This document shows positions 1-10,713 of a DNA stretch of 64,000 nt, piece by piece (the first letter of the stretch is position 1; every line of letters begins with the position of its first letter). Source of the stretch: Moniliella sp. 'wahieum' (taxonomy: Eukaryota > Basidiomycota > Moniliellomycetes > Moniliellales > Moniliellaceae); NCBI GenBank assembly GCA_003971905.1, contig RSEE01000024.1:372001-436000 (forward strand), in the 5' to 3' direction. The position numbers were made by a program, and so were the translations under genes. The notes beneath the pieces are model-generated. The model searched no databases. It saw only the letters and a program-made list of their open reading frames with translations, and was not told where the DNA came from.

Positions 1-842
1 GGTCCTCGGCCACCGTCGACGGCTGGTTGGCTGGCTGGCTGGCAGCTGGGACATGGCGTTCCTCCAGTAGCGAAGGAGGGTTAGGAAGGATCGCACTAGC
101 ATTGACATTGGCATTGGCGGTGGCGTTGGTACTGGCATTGGCAGAAACAGGCGGGGGTGGCGCTTGCGATTGGGAGACAAGCAGTGCCTCCAGTTGCTGC
201 ATTCGACTTTTGATCGCATGCAGCTCGTTGGCCATGGTTGGGTCGGATCCGCCAGACATGGGCACCGAGTAGGACGAAGCACTAGCGCTCGGGGAGGTCA
301 TTTGGGGGGTGGATCCCACACCGGCCGATTGGCGCATCCGCTCTAGCTCCCTCTCGTGTTCGAGCTGGCGCAGACGCTCTTCCAGCTGGCGGACATGGCG
401 TTCCTTGGAGGCCTGGGCGGCAGCCTCGGCCTCTTGACGGCTACGTTGCTCGCGTTCCTCGGCAGCACGGTGCTTGAAGGGCTCGACGTGGCACGTGTCC
501 GCCTCGCCGCGCTTGACGCACTGCTGGCAGGGCGAGTCGCGGCTGCAGCGGATCTTGCGGTCGCTGGGAGCGGGGGGGGGGGGGGGGGGTTAGTTGCGCG
601 TGTCCAGCAAGTCCAGACGGGGCAAGAAGAGCCAAGGCAGACACAGGACATACCGACAGTGGGTGCAGCTAAAGGCCAGGCGGTTGCGTTTGCGGGGCGC
701 GTGCGGGTGGGGCTTGCTCTGGGCCTTGTCGCTGGGCTCGGAGGGAGAGGCGGCCGAGGTGGGACTCGGGCGACGGCTGCATCGCGGCGGGCTGGGAGCG
801 GCCGAGAGCGAGGATGGCCTCGGCGGCCTGGTCGCGCTGCAT
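1..842 (-). CDS. Zn2Cys6 transcription factor, N-terminal part (cut by window edge)
   Basis: Nuclear DNA-binding regulator of the Gal4-type binuclear zinc cluster family. The six cysteines follow CX2CX6CX5CX2CX8C: CTHC is encoded at the end of exon 1, and the rest (RDRKIRC to DTC) opens the next exon. A 90-bp intron (about 564-653, donor GTATGT) splits the Arg codon right after CTHC and contains a run of about 20 G on the plus strand, a poly-C tract in the sense direction. The finger is followed by an arginine/glutamate-rich coiled coil, then a Ser/Pro/Asn-rich linker that runs off the left edge. The ATG at 842 is the likely start, but it is one frame off the zinc cluster, so a base is probably missing in between. 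The gene at 41627-45100 is a clear paralogue with the same intron position. The target genes cannot be read from the sequence. Confidence 0.8.
564..653 (-). other. Intron splitting the zinc-cluster codons, with a long poly-C tract
   Basis: Donor GTATGT follows TGT-CG and the acceptor CAG precedes CGACCGC on the minus strand. Removing it joins CTHC to RDRKIRC and restores the zinc cluster. The poly-C run of about 20 nt lies just upstream of the acceptor, where a polypyrimidine tract is expected. Confidence 0.75.
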
Positions 843-1297
843 CGGGGGTGGAGTGGGGTCAGAAGGTGGTAGTGGTTGGTAGTGGGGGCGCGCGCAAGCA
901 CGCGGATACGACCGAGGGCCGGAGTTAAAACGCCGACGGCGGTTCTGTTTTCGGTGGCGAAGGAACCGCCACAACCCTACCGCTCGATACAGTCGCCCCG
1001 TGCTGCTGGGGCGTAGGCCCCTTGCGGCCGCATGAATATTGAATGCTGCCCACGCCACACGCACTGCCCCCGGACAGCCCGCTGGTGCTGCCTGTATAGA
1101 AGCAGCGCTGAATCCTGGGGCGCACGATGGATGACCGATGCCTGATCCTCCCCTCTGCCTGCTCGGCCGAAAGCAGGCCAAGCCAGTGCAGCGGGCAGGC
1201 GCAGCCGGCTGAGGTAAGCACACAGACTACCTCGCCTGACGTAACGCGCAACGTTTCAGTCCATCACATGTCACACGTCACACCGTCCTGTCCTTCA
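843..1297. promoter_or_regulatory. Divergent intergenic region between the zinc-cluster gene and the J-protein gene
   Basis: This stretch of about 455 bp separates two divergently read genes and must hold both promoters. No clear TATA box or known operator is visible. It ends with a TCA-phased motif (CATCACATGTCACACGTCACACC) just upstream of the J-protein start, of the same style as the 7-bp arrays in the deserts. Confidence 0.4.
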
Positions 1298-2183
1298 ATG
1301 TTCAATCCCGCGACCCCGCTCTTGCTCGTGCCCAGCTGCCTGGCTCCGTTCGCGCCCGTCCCATCCACCCCCATGCCGCCGCCCCGACCGCCCCAGCCAC
1401 CCCCACCCGAGGCACCGCAGGAGCAGGATCCCGACGAGGTGGCCAAGACGCTGCGCAAGGAGCAGACCACCTTTTGGCAGGAGATTGAGATTGACCGCAT
1501 CCTCCGCGCCTTCCGGCTCAACCCGTACGAAGTCATGGAGGTCCCGCTCGAGGCCGAGGCCAAGGACATCCAAAAGATCTATCGCCGAAAGAGCCTGCTC
1601 ATCCACCCCGACAAGGTGCAGCACCGTACGTCCGTCTGTGTCTCTGCTTCCTGCTTCCTGTTGCGCCTCGGCGATCTGGCGCTGATACTGATGCTGATAC
1701 TGATGCTGATGCTGCCCTGATGCTGACGCTGACCCCGACCCAGCACGAGCAGTGGAGGCGTTTGACCTTCTCAAGAAAGCGTCGAGCCAACTTCTGGATG
1801 ATACTTCCCGGAAGAAACTGGACGAGGTGGTGGTGGAGGCGCGGGTTACGTTGCTACGGGAGCTCAACTTGCCCGCCGACACGGCGTCAGACGACGCGCG
1901 GATCCAAGCGATGGGCCGGTCGTTCGAGGAGAAGCTGCGGGCGCACACACGCGAGATCATGGTGGACGAGGAGCTTCGGCGTCGGCGGGCCGTACGGCTG
2001 CAGCATGCGGCCGAGGGCACCGAGTCGAAGAAGCGGGAGGAGGCGATGCGGGAGCGCAAGCGCAAGGCCGAGGATGCCAAGGACTGGGAGGCGACGCGCG
2101 ACGAGCGGGTGGATGGGTGGAGGACGTTTGTCAAGGGCGGCGGCGGGAAGAAGAAGAAAAAGAAGAGCGGCGTGCTGGGCTAG
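1298..2183 (+). CDS. J-domain protein, DNAJC8/Spf31-like spliceosomal co-chaperone
   Basis: Hsp70 co-chaperone of the DNAJC8 (S. pombe Spf31) type, a family found with spliceosomes. Exon 1 has a proline-rich leader, then RILRAFRLNPYEVMEV and a J domain with the diagnostic HPDK. A 118-bp intron (1626-1743, donor GTACGT, acceptor CAG) splits a Pro codon. Exon 2 continues as PRAVEAFDLLKKAS, which matches the family, followed by a long Arg/Glu/Lys-rich helical tail and a lysine-rich C terminus, also typical of DNAJC8. Two in-frame ATGs are possible, 1298 and 1373; the second removes a hydrophobic leader and is closer to family length (about 230 aa). The frame is intact across both exons. Identity rests on motif recognition, since no search was possible. 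Confidence 0.85.
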
Positions 2184-2385
2184 CACCAGTGCATCCCCCT
2201 GCACACCCGCCTGGCTGTAGCATATACTACCTGGGTTAGTGATCTTGTGTCCTGCGCGGAGAGATAAAGTACAAGCAGCCAGCTTACCTAACGCCCCGCG
2301 CCTATCGTCAGGCGGCGGTCGGGGCCACCTGTCCCATCTCAGATCTCGCAGCCGCACAGACGACGACCGTTTTGGCCAGCGCCGC

Positions 2386-2431
2386 CACCACCTCCACCAC
2401 CACCACCACCACCACCACCACCACCACCACC
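2386..2431 (+). repeat. CAC trinucleotide microsatellite in the VPS34 leader
   Basis: About fifteen CAC/ACC triplets lie 25-70 bp upstream of the VPS34 ATG at 2455. They could be read as poly-His or poly-Thr in spurious frames. As part of the 5' leader they are length-variable and non-coding. Confidence 0.8.
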
Positions 2432-2454
2432 CACCCGCCTGTCCCCCCCCCACC

Positions 2455-5400
2455 ATGGCCGACGACAAGGACATGTACAGCTTCTACCGCCTCTCGGACC
2501 TGGCCATCCCCTTGCGCATCAAGGTGTCGTCGCTGGTGGGCAAGCTGCCCCGCCACTCGCGCCTCGAGTTGCTCGAGCACCCCGAGCTCAGCTTGCTCGG
2601 GTCTGAAGTCGCGTACGTTGTCCGTCCTCGGCGTGCTCTGTGCTGACCAACGGTGGTGCGTGATGCTGACCCGCCACCAGCGACTATCCTGACCTATACA
2701 TTGAGTTCCGTCTCTATGCCGACAACAAGCCTCTGACTCCCCTGTTGCGTACCGCCTACCGACCCTTTGTCAAGGAATGGCAGTACGTCCCCTTGCTTCC
2801 ACATTGCTACTGCGACCGGATTTGGCTGATCAGTGTCTGCATCTAGTTGGGGCGAGTACATCACGTTCCCCTGGAACCTGTCTGAACTGCCACTGAATGC
2901 CCAGGTGGGATTTACCATCTACGACACGGCTGGGCCGAAGGAAAGGAAAGTGGTGGGAGGGACGACGTTTCGTCTGTTTGGCAAACGAGGGTACGTTCTC
3001 CTGTTTTGATTTGTGTCCGGCCGCATTGACACCAACAATAAACAACAAGGTCGCTGCGCAAAGCACAACATCGACTGTTTGTATGGCGCGACCAGGCTGC
3101 CGATGGGAGCGCCGAGTCCTCCACGCCTTCCAAAACCGGCGGGGAGAAAGACGAGATGGGGCGGGTCGAAAAAGTGGGTGCATTTTCGCTTTTTTTTTGC
3201 CCAGTTGCGGTCGATCTAGCTAACCTTGTTGGTATTTCTAGCTTATCAAAAAGCTCAATCGCGGCGACATTGAGCATGTCGACTGGATGGACCCACTGAC
3301 GATGCGCAAGGCTGCCACCATCTACCGTGCTGAGCTGGAGAGCAGTCCCAACTTGTTTCTCAACATTGAGATGCCTTCCTTTGACCATCCCGTTGTCTAC
3401 TCCGAACCGGAACCTGAGGCAATCGTGATGACCCCTCTGCATACCCACCTGTCCCTGTCAGTTCCTATCCCGACCGCCGAAGTTCCTACGATCTCCAAGA
3501 TCGATGAGTCCTTATTCACCGTCGTCGATCCGGAGATTGTGCGCGAGTCCCCCATTGAAGCCAAGCATCGAAGGATGACACGACAGCACCGCAGCGGCCC
3601 ATTGGACCGGGAGATGAAGCCGAATGCGGCGGTGCGGGATCGTTTGAACGTACGTGCTCTATCCCCCCTGCTCCACCTTTCTTGTTGCAGAAGCCTGACG
3701 AAACGAAACAACACAAAACAAAACAAAACGCAGGCAATCATGTACCACCCACACCGCCCCTTGACAGAGGATGAGATGAACTTGGTCTGGTCCTTCCGGT
3801 TCTACCTGACCCGGGACCCGAAGGGCCTAACCAAATTCCTCAAGTCAGTCAGTTGGAGTGATCCGGGAGAGACCAAGCAGGCGACCCAAGTGTTGCTTCC
3901 GATGTGGAGTAAGCCCGAGGTGGATGATGCGCTGGAGCTACTGGGTCCTACGTTCAAAGATGTGCGAGTGAGGGACTACGCGGTGCAGATTCTTGAAGGT
4001 GCCGATGACGAGGAACTGATGTTGTACCTCTTGCAACTGGTCCAAGCGATCAAGTTTGACCAGCTGGCCCAATCGCACCAAGTGGAACGGTTGGACGAGG
4101 TGCAATCTCCTTCCAAACGTTTGGCCCGTTCCTCATCGACCTTGCGGCCCGGACGAGCGAATCAGTCTCACCTCAGCCTCCCCAGTGGCAGCTCCGCTCT
4201 GCTCGGAGGTCTCGCCGACTTTCTCATCCGCCGAGGCACGCGCAACGCCGACCTGGGAAACATGTTGTACTGGTATGTGTTTGTGGAGACGACGGACAAA
4301 GGGCAGGGTCATCTCTACACCGAAGTCAAGCGACATTTCCTCGATTCCCTCGGAGGCGACAAGAGTGGGAAAGCGCGGGTGGAGGGGTTGCGTAGGCAAA
4401 CGGTGTGGATGGAGCAACTTGCGCATTGGCTGTCGAGCTGCGGTTTAGCAAAGAGGCTCGGCCCAAGAAAATTGAGCGTCTGCGCAGCTGGATCACCGAT
4501 AAGAATGGGTTTGCCGAGTTTGTGCCGCCCATGACGCTGCCGCTGGATCCTAGGATCCAAGTGGGTGCAACGACCGCGGAAAAGAGCACCGTGTTCAAGT
4601 CCAACCAGCTGCCTTTACTTCTTTGGCTTCGTACCGCACCTCCTGGCAAAAAGACGCACCGGCACGAGGAAGAGGGCAATTATCCCGTCATCTTCAAAAA
4701 CGGCGACGACCTCCGACAAGATCAATTGGTCATCCAGCTTTTCACCCTGATGGACCAGCTGCTGCAAAAGGAGAACTTGGATTTGAAGCTGACGCCTTAT
4801 CGTGTGCTTGCCACGGGGCCCGAGGATGGGCGTGCAGTTTGTCAAGTCGCAAAGCATTGCCTCGATCAGTTCCGAGTACGGGGGCTCGGGCGGGCTGAGC
4901 GCGGTGCAAGCGTACCTGCGCCGATTCAATGCGGATGCGCAGGCAGAGGACACGTATGGCATCAGTGCCTCGTGATGGATACGTTTGTACGAAGTTTGCC
5001 GGGTACTGTGTGCTGACGTACCTACTTGGCGTGGGAGACCGACACTTGGACAATCTCTTGGTCGCTCCGGACGGGCACTTTTTCCATGTGGACTTTGCCT
5101 ACATTCTCGGGCGCGATCCGAAGCCTTACCCACCACCTGTAAAGGTGTGTCGCGAGATGGTGGACTGTATGGGCGGCCCAAGTTCAGGACACTAACCGGT
5201 TCAAATCGTTATGTTTCACATCGTTCATCTCCCTCCGCAAGAGCGCCAACTTGATTCTCAACTTGGTCGCCTTGATGGTCGATGCTAACGTGCGCGATAT
5301 CCAGCGCGAACCTGACCGCGCCGTCGAACGCGTCCAGGAAAAGTTCTTGCTCAACCTCAATGACGCAGAAGCCATCCATCCTCGACCGCCTCTTATCGGA

Positions 5401-5464
5401 AAGCTCTTACATCGTCGCTGTCATGGATAAGGTCCATGATTGGGCGCAAATGTTCCGTGCGTGA
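2455..5464 (+). CDS. VPS34: Class III phosphatidylinositol 3-kinase VPS34 (frame broken in the catalytic part)
   Basis: Makes phosphatidylinositol 3-phosphate for endosomal sorting and autophagy in complexes with Vps15 and Vps30. Six exons are evident: 2455-2612, 2681-2782, 2847-2990, 3050-3173, 3242-3649 and 3734-5464, all with GT..AG borders and matching phases. In order come a C2 domain ([13 protein letters not shown]), the helical PIK domain (about 3740-4300) and the kinase domain with GDDLRQDQL, the catalytic loop [11 protein letters not shown] and [14 protein letters not shown]. The end, [10 protein letters not shown], fits the family C terminus. The first two thirds read cleanly. From about 4420 on, the frame changes near 4420, 4833, 4972, 5000, 5195 and 5360, while the encoded family sequence continues on both sides each time. 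Most breaks are explained by one or two missing bases. Either the consensus is faulty or this copy is dead; I favour the former. Predicted length is about 890 aa. Confidence 0.92.
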
Positions 5465-5810
5465 GCGGGAGCGGGAGCGTGAGCTTGACCTTATGTATGA
5501 GCTTGAGCAGGAGCGCGATCTTGATATTCCCTTTTTCTGCTGCATTCTCAGCCTGGTGGTACGTCCTGGTGGTACGTACGAAGCAAGATGACGACTAGAT
5601 GGCTGGGTTAGGGGGGCCGTAGTGCTGCGTCCGTTGTGGATGGAAACGGATAGGATGCCAAGGCACAGCTCAGGTCCAGGCACAAGCACAGGACACGACC
5701 GTGGACGTGCGAGACTCAAAAAGGAAAAAGGAGCATGGCATAGGATCTGCTTTCTAGCGTCAAACGTGTGGTGTAGTGATAGATGTTATAGGTACATGCG
5801 CACCAATAAG

Positions 5811-5900
5811 GCCTCGCTATTTCAATCGGTAGAATTTGGGACTTTTACGCTTGCTTCAAAGTTCATCCCACGGCTGCGGGTTCGAGTCCCGCGTGAGGCG
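5811..5900 (+). tRNA. tRNA-Lys (anticodon TTT) with a 17-nt intron
   Basis: Full cloverleaf. The acceptor stem GCCTCGC pairs with GTGAGGC and the discriminator is G. The anticodon stem TGGGA/TCCCA holds the loop CTTTTA-A once a 17-nt intron (5848-5864) at the canonical 37/38 position is removed. The T arm is GCGGG-TTCGAGT-CCCGC, a good B box. The D stem TTTC/GAAT has a T-T mismatch at its first pair, which weakens the A box. A TTTTT run at 5906-5910 is the Pol III terminator. The gene lies between VPS34 and the sirtuin gene. Confidence 0.88.
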
Positions 5901-6234
5901 GTTTCTTTTTCCATCTCGATCAATCTTTCGTTCCGCGTGAGGTCAGAGACGATTGCTTTTTCGATCCATATGGTGCACGGCGGATCGTTGTGCGCGGGTG
6001 TGAGTCGTGCCCTACGGTGTGGGTGGTGGTGCAGGGTCGGCGGATGACGCAGCCTCGAAGTTACGCTGTTGAACGTTGAATGTTGAACGTTTGTTCAGGG
6101 AACGAGCTGGAGATTCAAGTTGAATATTGAATCCGGCGGGAGTGGATTAGATTGGAGATCGAGACGGGAGGAAACAGATGGTCGCTGAGGACGACGGCTG
6201 ACACTGCGACTGTGTTTGGTCCACCACTCGCGAG

Positions 6235-7828
6235 ATGCGCATCTCCATCCCCTCCATCCCCACTTTGACAACCCACGCCCCGTGGTGGAGTACACGCTGG
6301 AGCAAGCAAGCGAGCTGCTTGCCACCTTCCTCAGCAGGGGGCAACCACAACTCCTCCTCACCGGCGCTGGATCTCTGTCGACTCGGGCATTGCGCCCTAC
6401 CGCGGACCCAATGGACACTACAGTATGTCCCCTCTCCTCCTCTCCCTCCTCCTCCTCCCCCCCCCCACCACCCCCACCTGCCAGACACCCAAACACCCAA
6501 ATACCCAAATACCCGCACCAGAAACAAGGCGCCGCGGGCATCAGATCGGGTCTGCCTAGGCTTTGTGGACTCAAGCGTGCTGGTTGGGAGGTCCGAATGG
6601 GGTAAGCTGAGCGCAGGCTGACCTGGGTGGCGCGAGCAGCTGCGCACAAAGCTTTTCGACCCATCTTTTTCCATGAGTTTATCAGTCCCAAAGCCAAGGG
6701 CCACTACTACCGCCAACGATACTGGTCCCGCTCCTTTCTTGGTTACCCGTCGGTGATGAACGCGCAGCCCAACCCGGGCCACTACAGCACCGCAGCGCTC
6801 CAGCGGCTCGGGTACGTGCCAGCGTACATTACTCAGAACGTGGACAACATGCACCAACTCGCTACCCCTTCCCCTTCCCTCGCTGCCTCCAGCATCTTGG
6901 AGCTACACGGTACGTGCTGTCCTCGCACCTGTTTCCTCCCTCCTCCCTTCCCTCCCTTCCCCCCCTTCCCCCCCTTTGCACCCGGTCTATCCGGTCCATC
7001 CGTTTCCCGTTTCCCGTTTCCCGTTTCCCGTTTCCCGTTTCCCGTTTCCCGTTTCCCGTTTCCCGTTTCCCGTTTCCCGTTTCCCGTTTCCCACTGGACG
7101 AGAACTAAGTACGATCGCCCACCGCAGGGACCCTGCAACATGTCGTGTGTGTCGCCAAGGAGCCCACGTGGCACGGGGGCACGTACAACCCCACCCTTTT
7201 TGCGCAGCTGCACGATCCTAGTGCCTTCCCGTCGCCCGACTGGTCGCCGGCCGGGAAGGATTATAGCGAAGGCTGTGGCTTTCGCGGCAGTCGCTCCGCG
7301 TTGCAGCGGGACCTTGAGCAGAGGAACCCACGTTGGGCCGCGTTTGCGCAGGAGATGCAACGATCCGGAGCGGCACCCAAGACCAATCCCGATGGCGACG
7401 TCGAGTTGGGGGACGAGACGGATTACCGTGCGTTTACCTATCCGCGCTGCCCGCAGTGCGGAGGGGTGATCAAGCCGAGTGTGGTGTACTTTGGAGAAAG
7501 TGTGCCGGAACGGTTAAAGATGCATTCGTTTTCCTTGGTGCAGGCTGCGTCGCGGGTGGTGGTGGTCGGGTCGTCGTTGGCTACCTACTCGGCGTTTCGG
7601 TTGATCAAGATGGCGCACGAACAGGGCAAACCTTTGTTGGCTGTGAATGTTGGACCGACACGAGGCGACCCCTTGATCCAGGATAAGATCGAACTGAGTT
7701 CGTCCGAGGTGCTACGGCGTACCGCCCAGCTCCTTGCCGGGTCCCACGCCCAGCACGATCCCATTCTCGACCATCTCCTTACGGCTGGAAAGGTGGTTGC
7801 GCCCACACCCAGGGTGGTCGGAAGCTGA
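6235..7828 (+). CDS. Sirtuin, NAD-dependent protein deacylase (SIRT4-like fungal clade)
   Basis: Removes acyl groups from lysines using NAD. Exons are about 6235-6422, 6640-6909 and 7128-7828. Motifs in order: LLLTGAG, the expected continuation to SGIAPYRGPNGHY, ITQNVDNMHQL, LELHG, CPQCGGVIKPSVVYFGE and GSSLATYSAFRL. The catalytic region and the NAD-binding loops are therefore present. The first zinc-binding pair is reduced to a single Cys (HVVCVAKEP), while the second pair, CPQC, is kept. Two single-base losses are needed to read the family sequence: one near 6258 that joins ATG 6235 to the body, and one at about 6371 where GGATCT should be GGAATCT. The second intron carries a 7-bp tandem array. 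A mitochondrial location is usual for this clade but is not shown here. Confidence 0.85.
7001..7092 (+). repeat. Heptamer tandem array TTTCCCG, about 13 copies, inside a sirtuin intron
   Basis: The 7-bp unit CCCGTTT is repeated about thirteen times without error, within intron 2 (6910-7127) of the sirtuin gene. The pyrimidine-rich sense strand may act as an extended polypyrimidine tract. It shares the 7-bp period of many arrays elsewhere in the window but lacks their TGA/palindrome design. Confidence 0.9.
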
Positions 7829-7890
7829 CCTTGCCGAATTGGTTCTGTTTATGCGATCAGCCTAATGCATATACTGTGGCCCTCCGGCTA

Positions 7891-8437
7891 TGTTACGGGG
7901 CGCTCCGGTTATCTCCGGACGCTGAGCCCCGCATGTCGTAGACATCTCATCCAGACACGCGTCAGCCCCCTTAGACTAGCGAGAGAGAGCCGGCGGACAC
8001 CCTATATATGCCGCGAATACTTTCCACTGAGAGACAAGAGCGAACCGGACTTGCAGTACGAAGCTTCGTATCTGCGGTGCCCGGTATTGTGGCAGAACAC
8101 GGCCGTGCATTGCTCCTTGCTACTGTAGATTCCCCACCCTCTGTTTATACCTGTCATGACAAAAGGCACTTGAGACCTGGTTCCTTCTGTATATAAGCAG
8201 CCCTGTCTAAGGCTGGCTCGCGAATGTCCTTGTCGACCATCCTGTCCTTGTCTTTGGTCTCCCCGACCTCCGGTTCCTCTCTCGCCCTTCCACCTTCTAC
8301 CACCCTGACGAATTTACAACTCACGTCGTTTACACTGCAAGCCGCGGTTACACTCAGTACTAAGGTTTGCTCTTCTTTAGGACTCTATATGATTCCGCCT
8401 ACTACAGCGCGTCGAGTGTGGTAACGCCACAGTAACA
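7891..8437 (+). mobile_element. Putative LTR of a retrotransposon, with a possible gag remnant downstream
   Basis: The element opens with TGTTACGGGG and closes with CAGTAACA, giving the TG...CA ends and the TGTTAC/GTAACA inverted termini usual for Ty3-type LTRs. Near 8191 there is a good TATA box (TGTATATAAGCAG). Downstream (8450-8530) one frame can be read as LLDPFNGSDDLRTA, which resembles a gag fragment before a stop. No pol, no second LTR and no target-site duplication were found, so this would be a truncated or decayed copy. Identification rests on termini and composition only. Confidence 0.45.
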
Positions 8438-10713
8438 GCATTACCAGTTACCCCGGAGCTCCTGGACCCCTTCAACGGGTCAGACGACCTACGTACCGCG
8501 GCACCTATACCTCGGAGGGTCTAAGCTGCGGCGTTTGCACGAAAGCAGTCACCCAATGTAGAGAGTCTCTCCCTTGTCTCTACAACCGCTCTGGCAGTTC
8601 AACCAGGATCTGAAGCAAGACCTAACGTACGTGGCTCGATTGGCCGTCCATGGATTTGTACACCTAAACGGCAGGAATGGGTCCCACCTCGGGACTCCCC
8701 CCATGACAATTAACGGTCGCCAAAGGTATATATCGATCTCGCCTTTGGTAAAGCTGCTTTCCTGTGTATATATTCAACACCTCTCGATCTCATTTTCCTG
8801 TTCACTCATTCACTTTTTGCAATGTGGCGGTAAAGCAAAAAAAGTGAAAGAGGTGAGGTGAAAGAGGCGGGGTGAAATAGGTGAGATCTTGGAGAAGAGG
8901 TCAGAGCTAAGAGATCTAAGCTCTGATCTCTGATCTCATCCATCTCCTGAAAGGGGCCAAAAAGATAAGAAGGTCTGCTGTATGCGGGCTTTGTCAGAAA
9001 ACGTGAGATGGAGGAAAGGGGAGCAGATGTGGATTGGATACATCTATGGACGGAGTGGAGGTATAAAAAGTACATCCTAAGGAACAAGGGGGCAAAGTCG
9101 AGAGTTGTGATCACAGGATCTCCCAACTGATAAGAATCACGACAGGGTGCCCATACGGAGAGCCCAGGGGGCCAAGGGCCCCCTAGCACGGCATGAATCT
9201 GACAGAAGGTTGCCTTCCCCCTGGTTGTGTATACACACCATCTCATCCCCTGTCTTGCTCGCCTGCCACTACCACACCTGTACGATAGCTTATGAACGTG
9301 CGTCGAAAAAAGTGCGCTAACTTTTTGACCCTCTCGTCTAAGAACACAGGGGGAATCAATATTCAATGAAACACAACATCTGTGACACTTTCTCACCGTC
9401 ACTCGGATCATCAGAAACACTAACAGTTATATAGTGACTGGAATCACTAGCACTATACTAAGTACTAACGAGTGACTATAGTGACTACAACAGTTGTTCC
9501 TTGCTACTGTGACTGGTGACTAGGTTGACTAGCTATATCACATGGACAACAAGTGACGCCAGTGACTTACGACTCGTAAGTTATAGTGACTAGTAACTAG
9601 CTAGTAACTAGTGACCGTCCGAGTAACCTCTCTATCTATAGTCAGATCTATAGTCCCCTACTAGTCACCGCGCTTGGAGCAGCCCGAGGGCCTGGTAGCC
9701 GGTTATCGGTAGCTATATTCATATAATACTGTTAGTCGCGTTAGTCTCGGTTAGTAGTCATTGGTCACTAAGTAGTTTTCTCACCTTTCACCATTGTCCT
9801 TTAGTAGTAGCCATATATTGAATGGCGTTTTTTCCTTGACCACAGCAATGAGTGTCGATGTGAGTGTTGATGATTATAATAGCCTGGTTAGTAGTTATCG
9901 CGATTAATCGAATCAATCAATGATTTGCCGCTGGTGGCTGCCGTGATGGCTTGTATACTGCCTCTCCATAAGATCGAGCCGAGTTCAAGACTCCTGATTT
10001 TCCGTTATAGTTTGAATGTTATCCTGTCGGGCAATTCAGCATGTATATACAAACCACCCGGTAGAGGGTCAGGAAGGAAACGATTCTGAGAAGAAGACAT
10101 CGAGGAGATCTGAAAGGGCGAAGCTGACCATTCCTTTCTTCAACTAATGCTCTAACTAGAGTAAATTACAATGAACGACGACAAAACGTAAAACGCGTAT
10201 AAGGAACGAACCGGAGTCAGAGGGTCTGAATCGTCCCTCAAACTGAAGAGGGAACCGACGCGGGTATATGTGTGGTCGAAAATGGACGCAGCAGCACAGT
10301 CCAATGGCATCACTGTATATGCCACCCAATAAGTATTCATATGGGCGTGGATCGCTATCAGTTCGAACTATACTTGATGGAGGGGAGAGTAGATGCGGCA
10401 GTCGTACTACCTATAGCACTACGTGCGAGCGGCCGAAGTCCAAACCAGGAAAAGAATAATGCGATGACATAACCCATGTCGCCGGGGAAAAAGCGAACGG
10501 CAAACATGAGGGCGAGAACAGAACCGGGGAGAGAGAGGAAGAAGAAGGGTGCAAGAATGCGCGAGGCCAACGAAGGCAAATAAGGAAAACCTCAGAAACG
10601 CGAGGTGCGGGGAGGGGCGGGACATGCAAGCGATGTATGTGGCCAAGAGGTAAGACAAAGTAAGGGAGGCAAAGCCCCATGGTCCCATTTATGGTTCACA
10701 CATGCTGTGCCTA
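8438..10713. other. Gene desert rich in GTGACT/AGTAACT motifs
   Basis: No convincing gene in 2.2 kb. After the possible gag remnant comes low-complexity DNA. Around 8902-8926 lies a near-palindrome (CAGAGCT...AGCTCTG). Between about 9410 and 9700 the sequence is dominated by GTGACT, TAACTAG and ACTAGT words. TATA-like stretches (GTATATAT) are scattered. Open frames are short and unlike any family I know. Confidence 0.6.

Noticed and set aside
2239..2646. Histidine- or threonine-rich protein over the CAC repeat
   Set aside because: The repeat is in the leader of VPS34. The VPS34 ATG at 2455 follows it and the downstream frame is explained by VPS34 exon 1.
7001..7092. Internal telomeric repeat (TTTCCCG)n
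   Set aside because: It lies inside an intron of a conserved gene, is unlike the usual fungal TTAGGG type, and many other heptamers of different sequence exist in the window.
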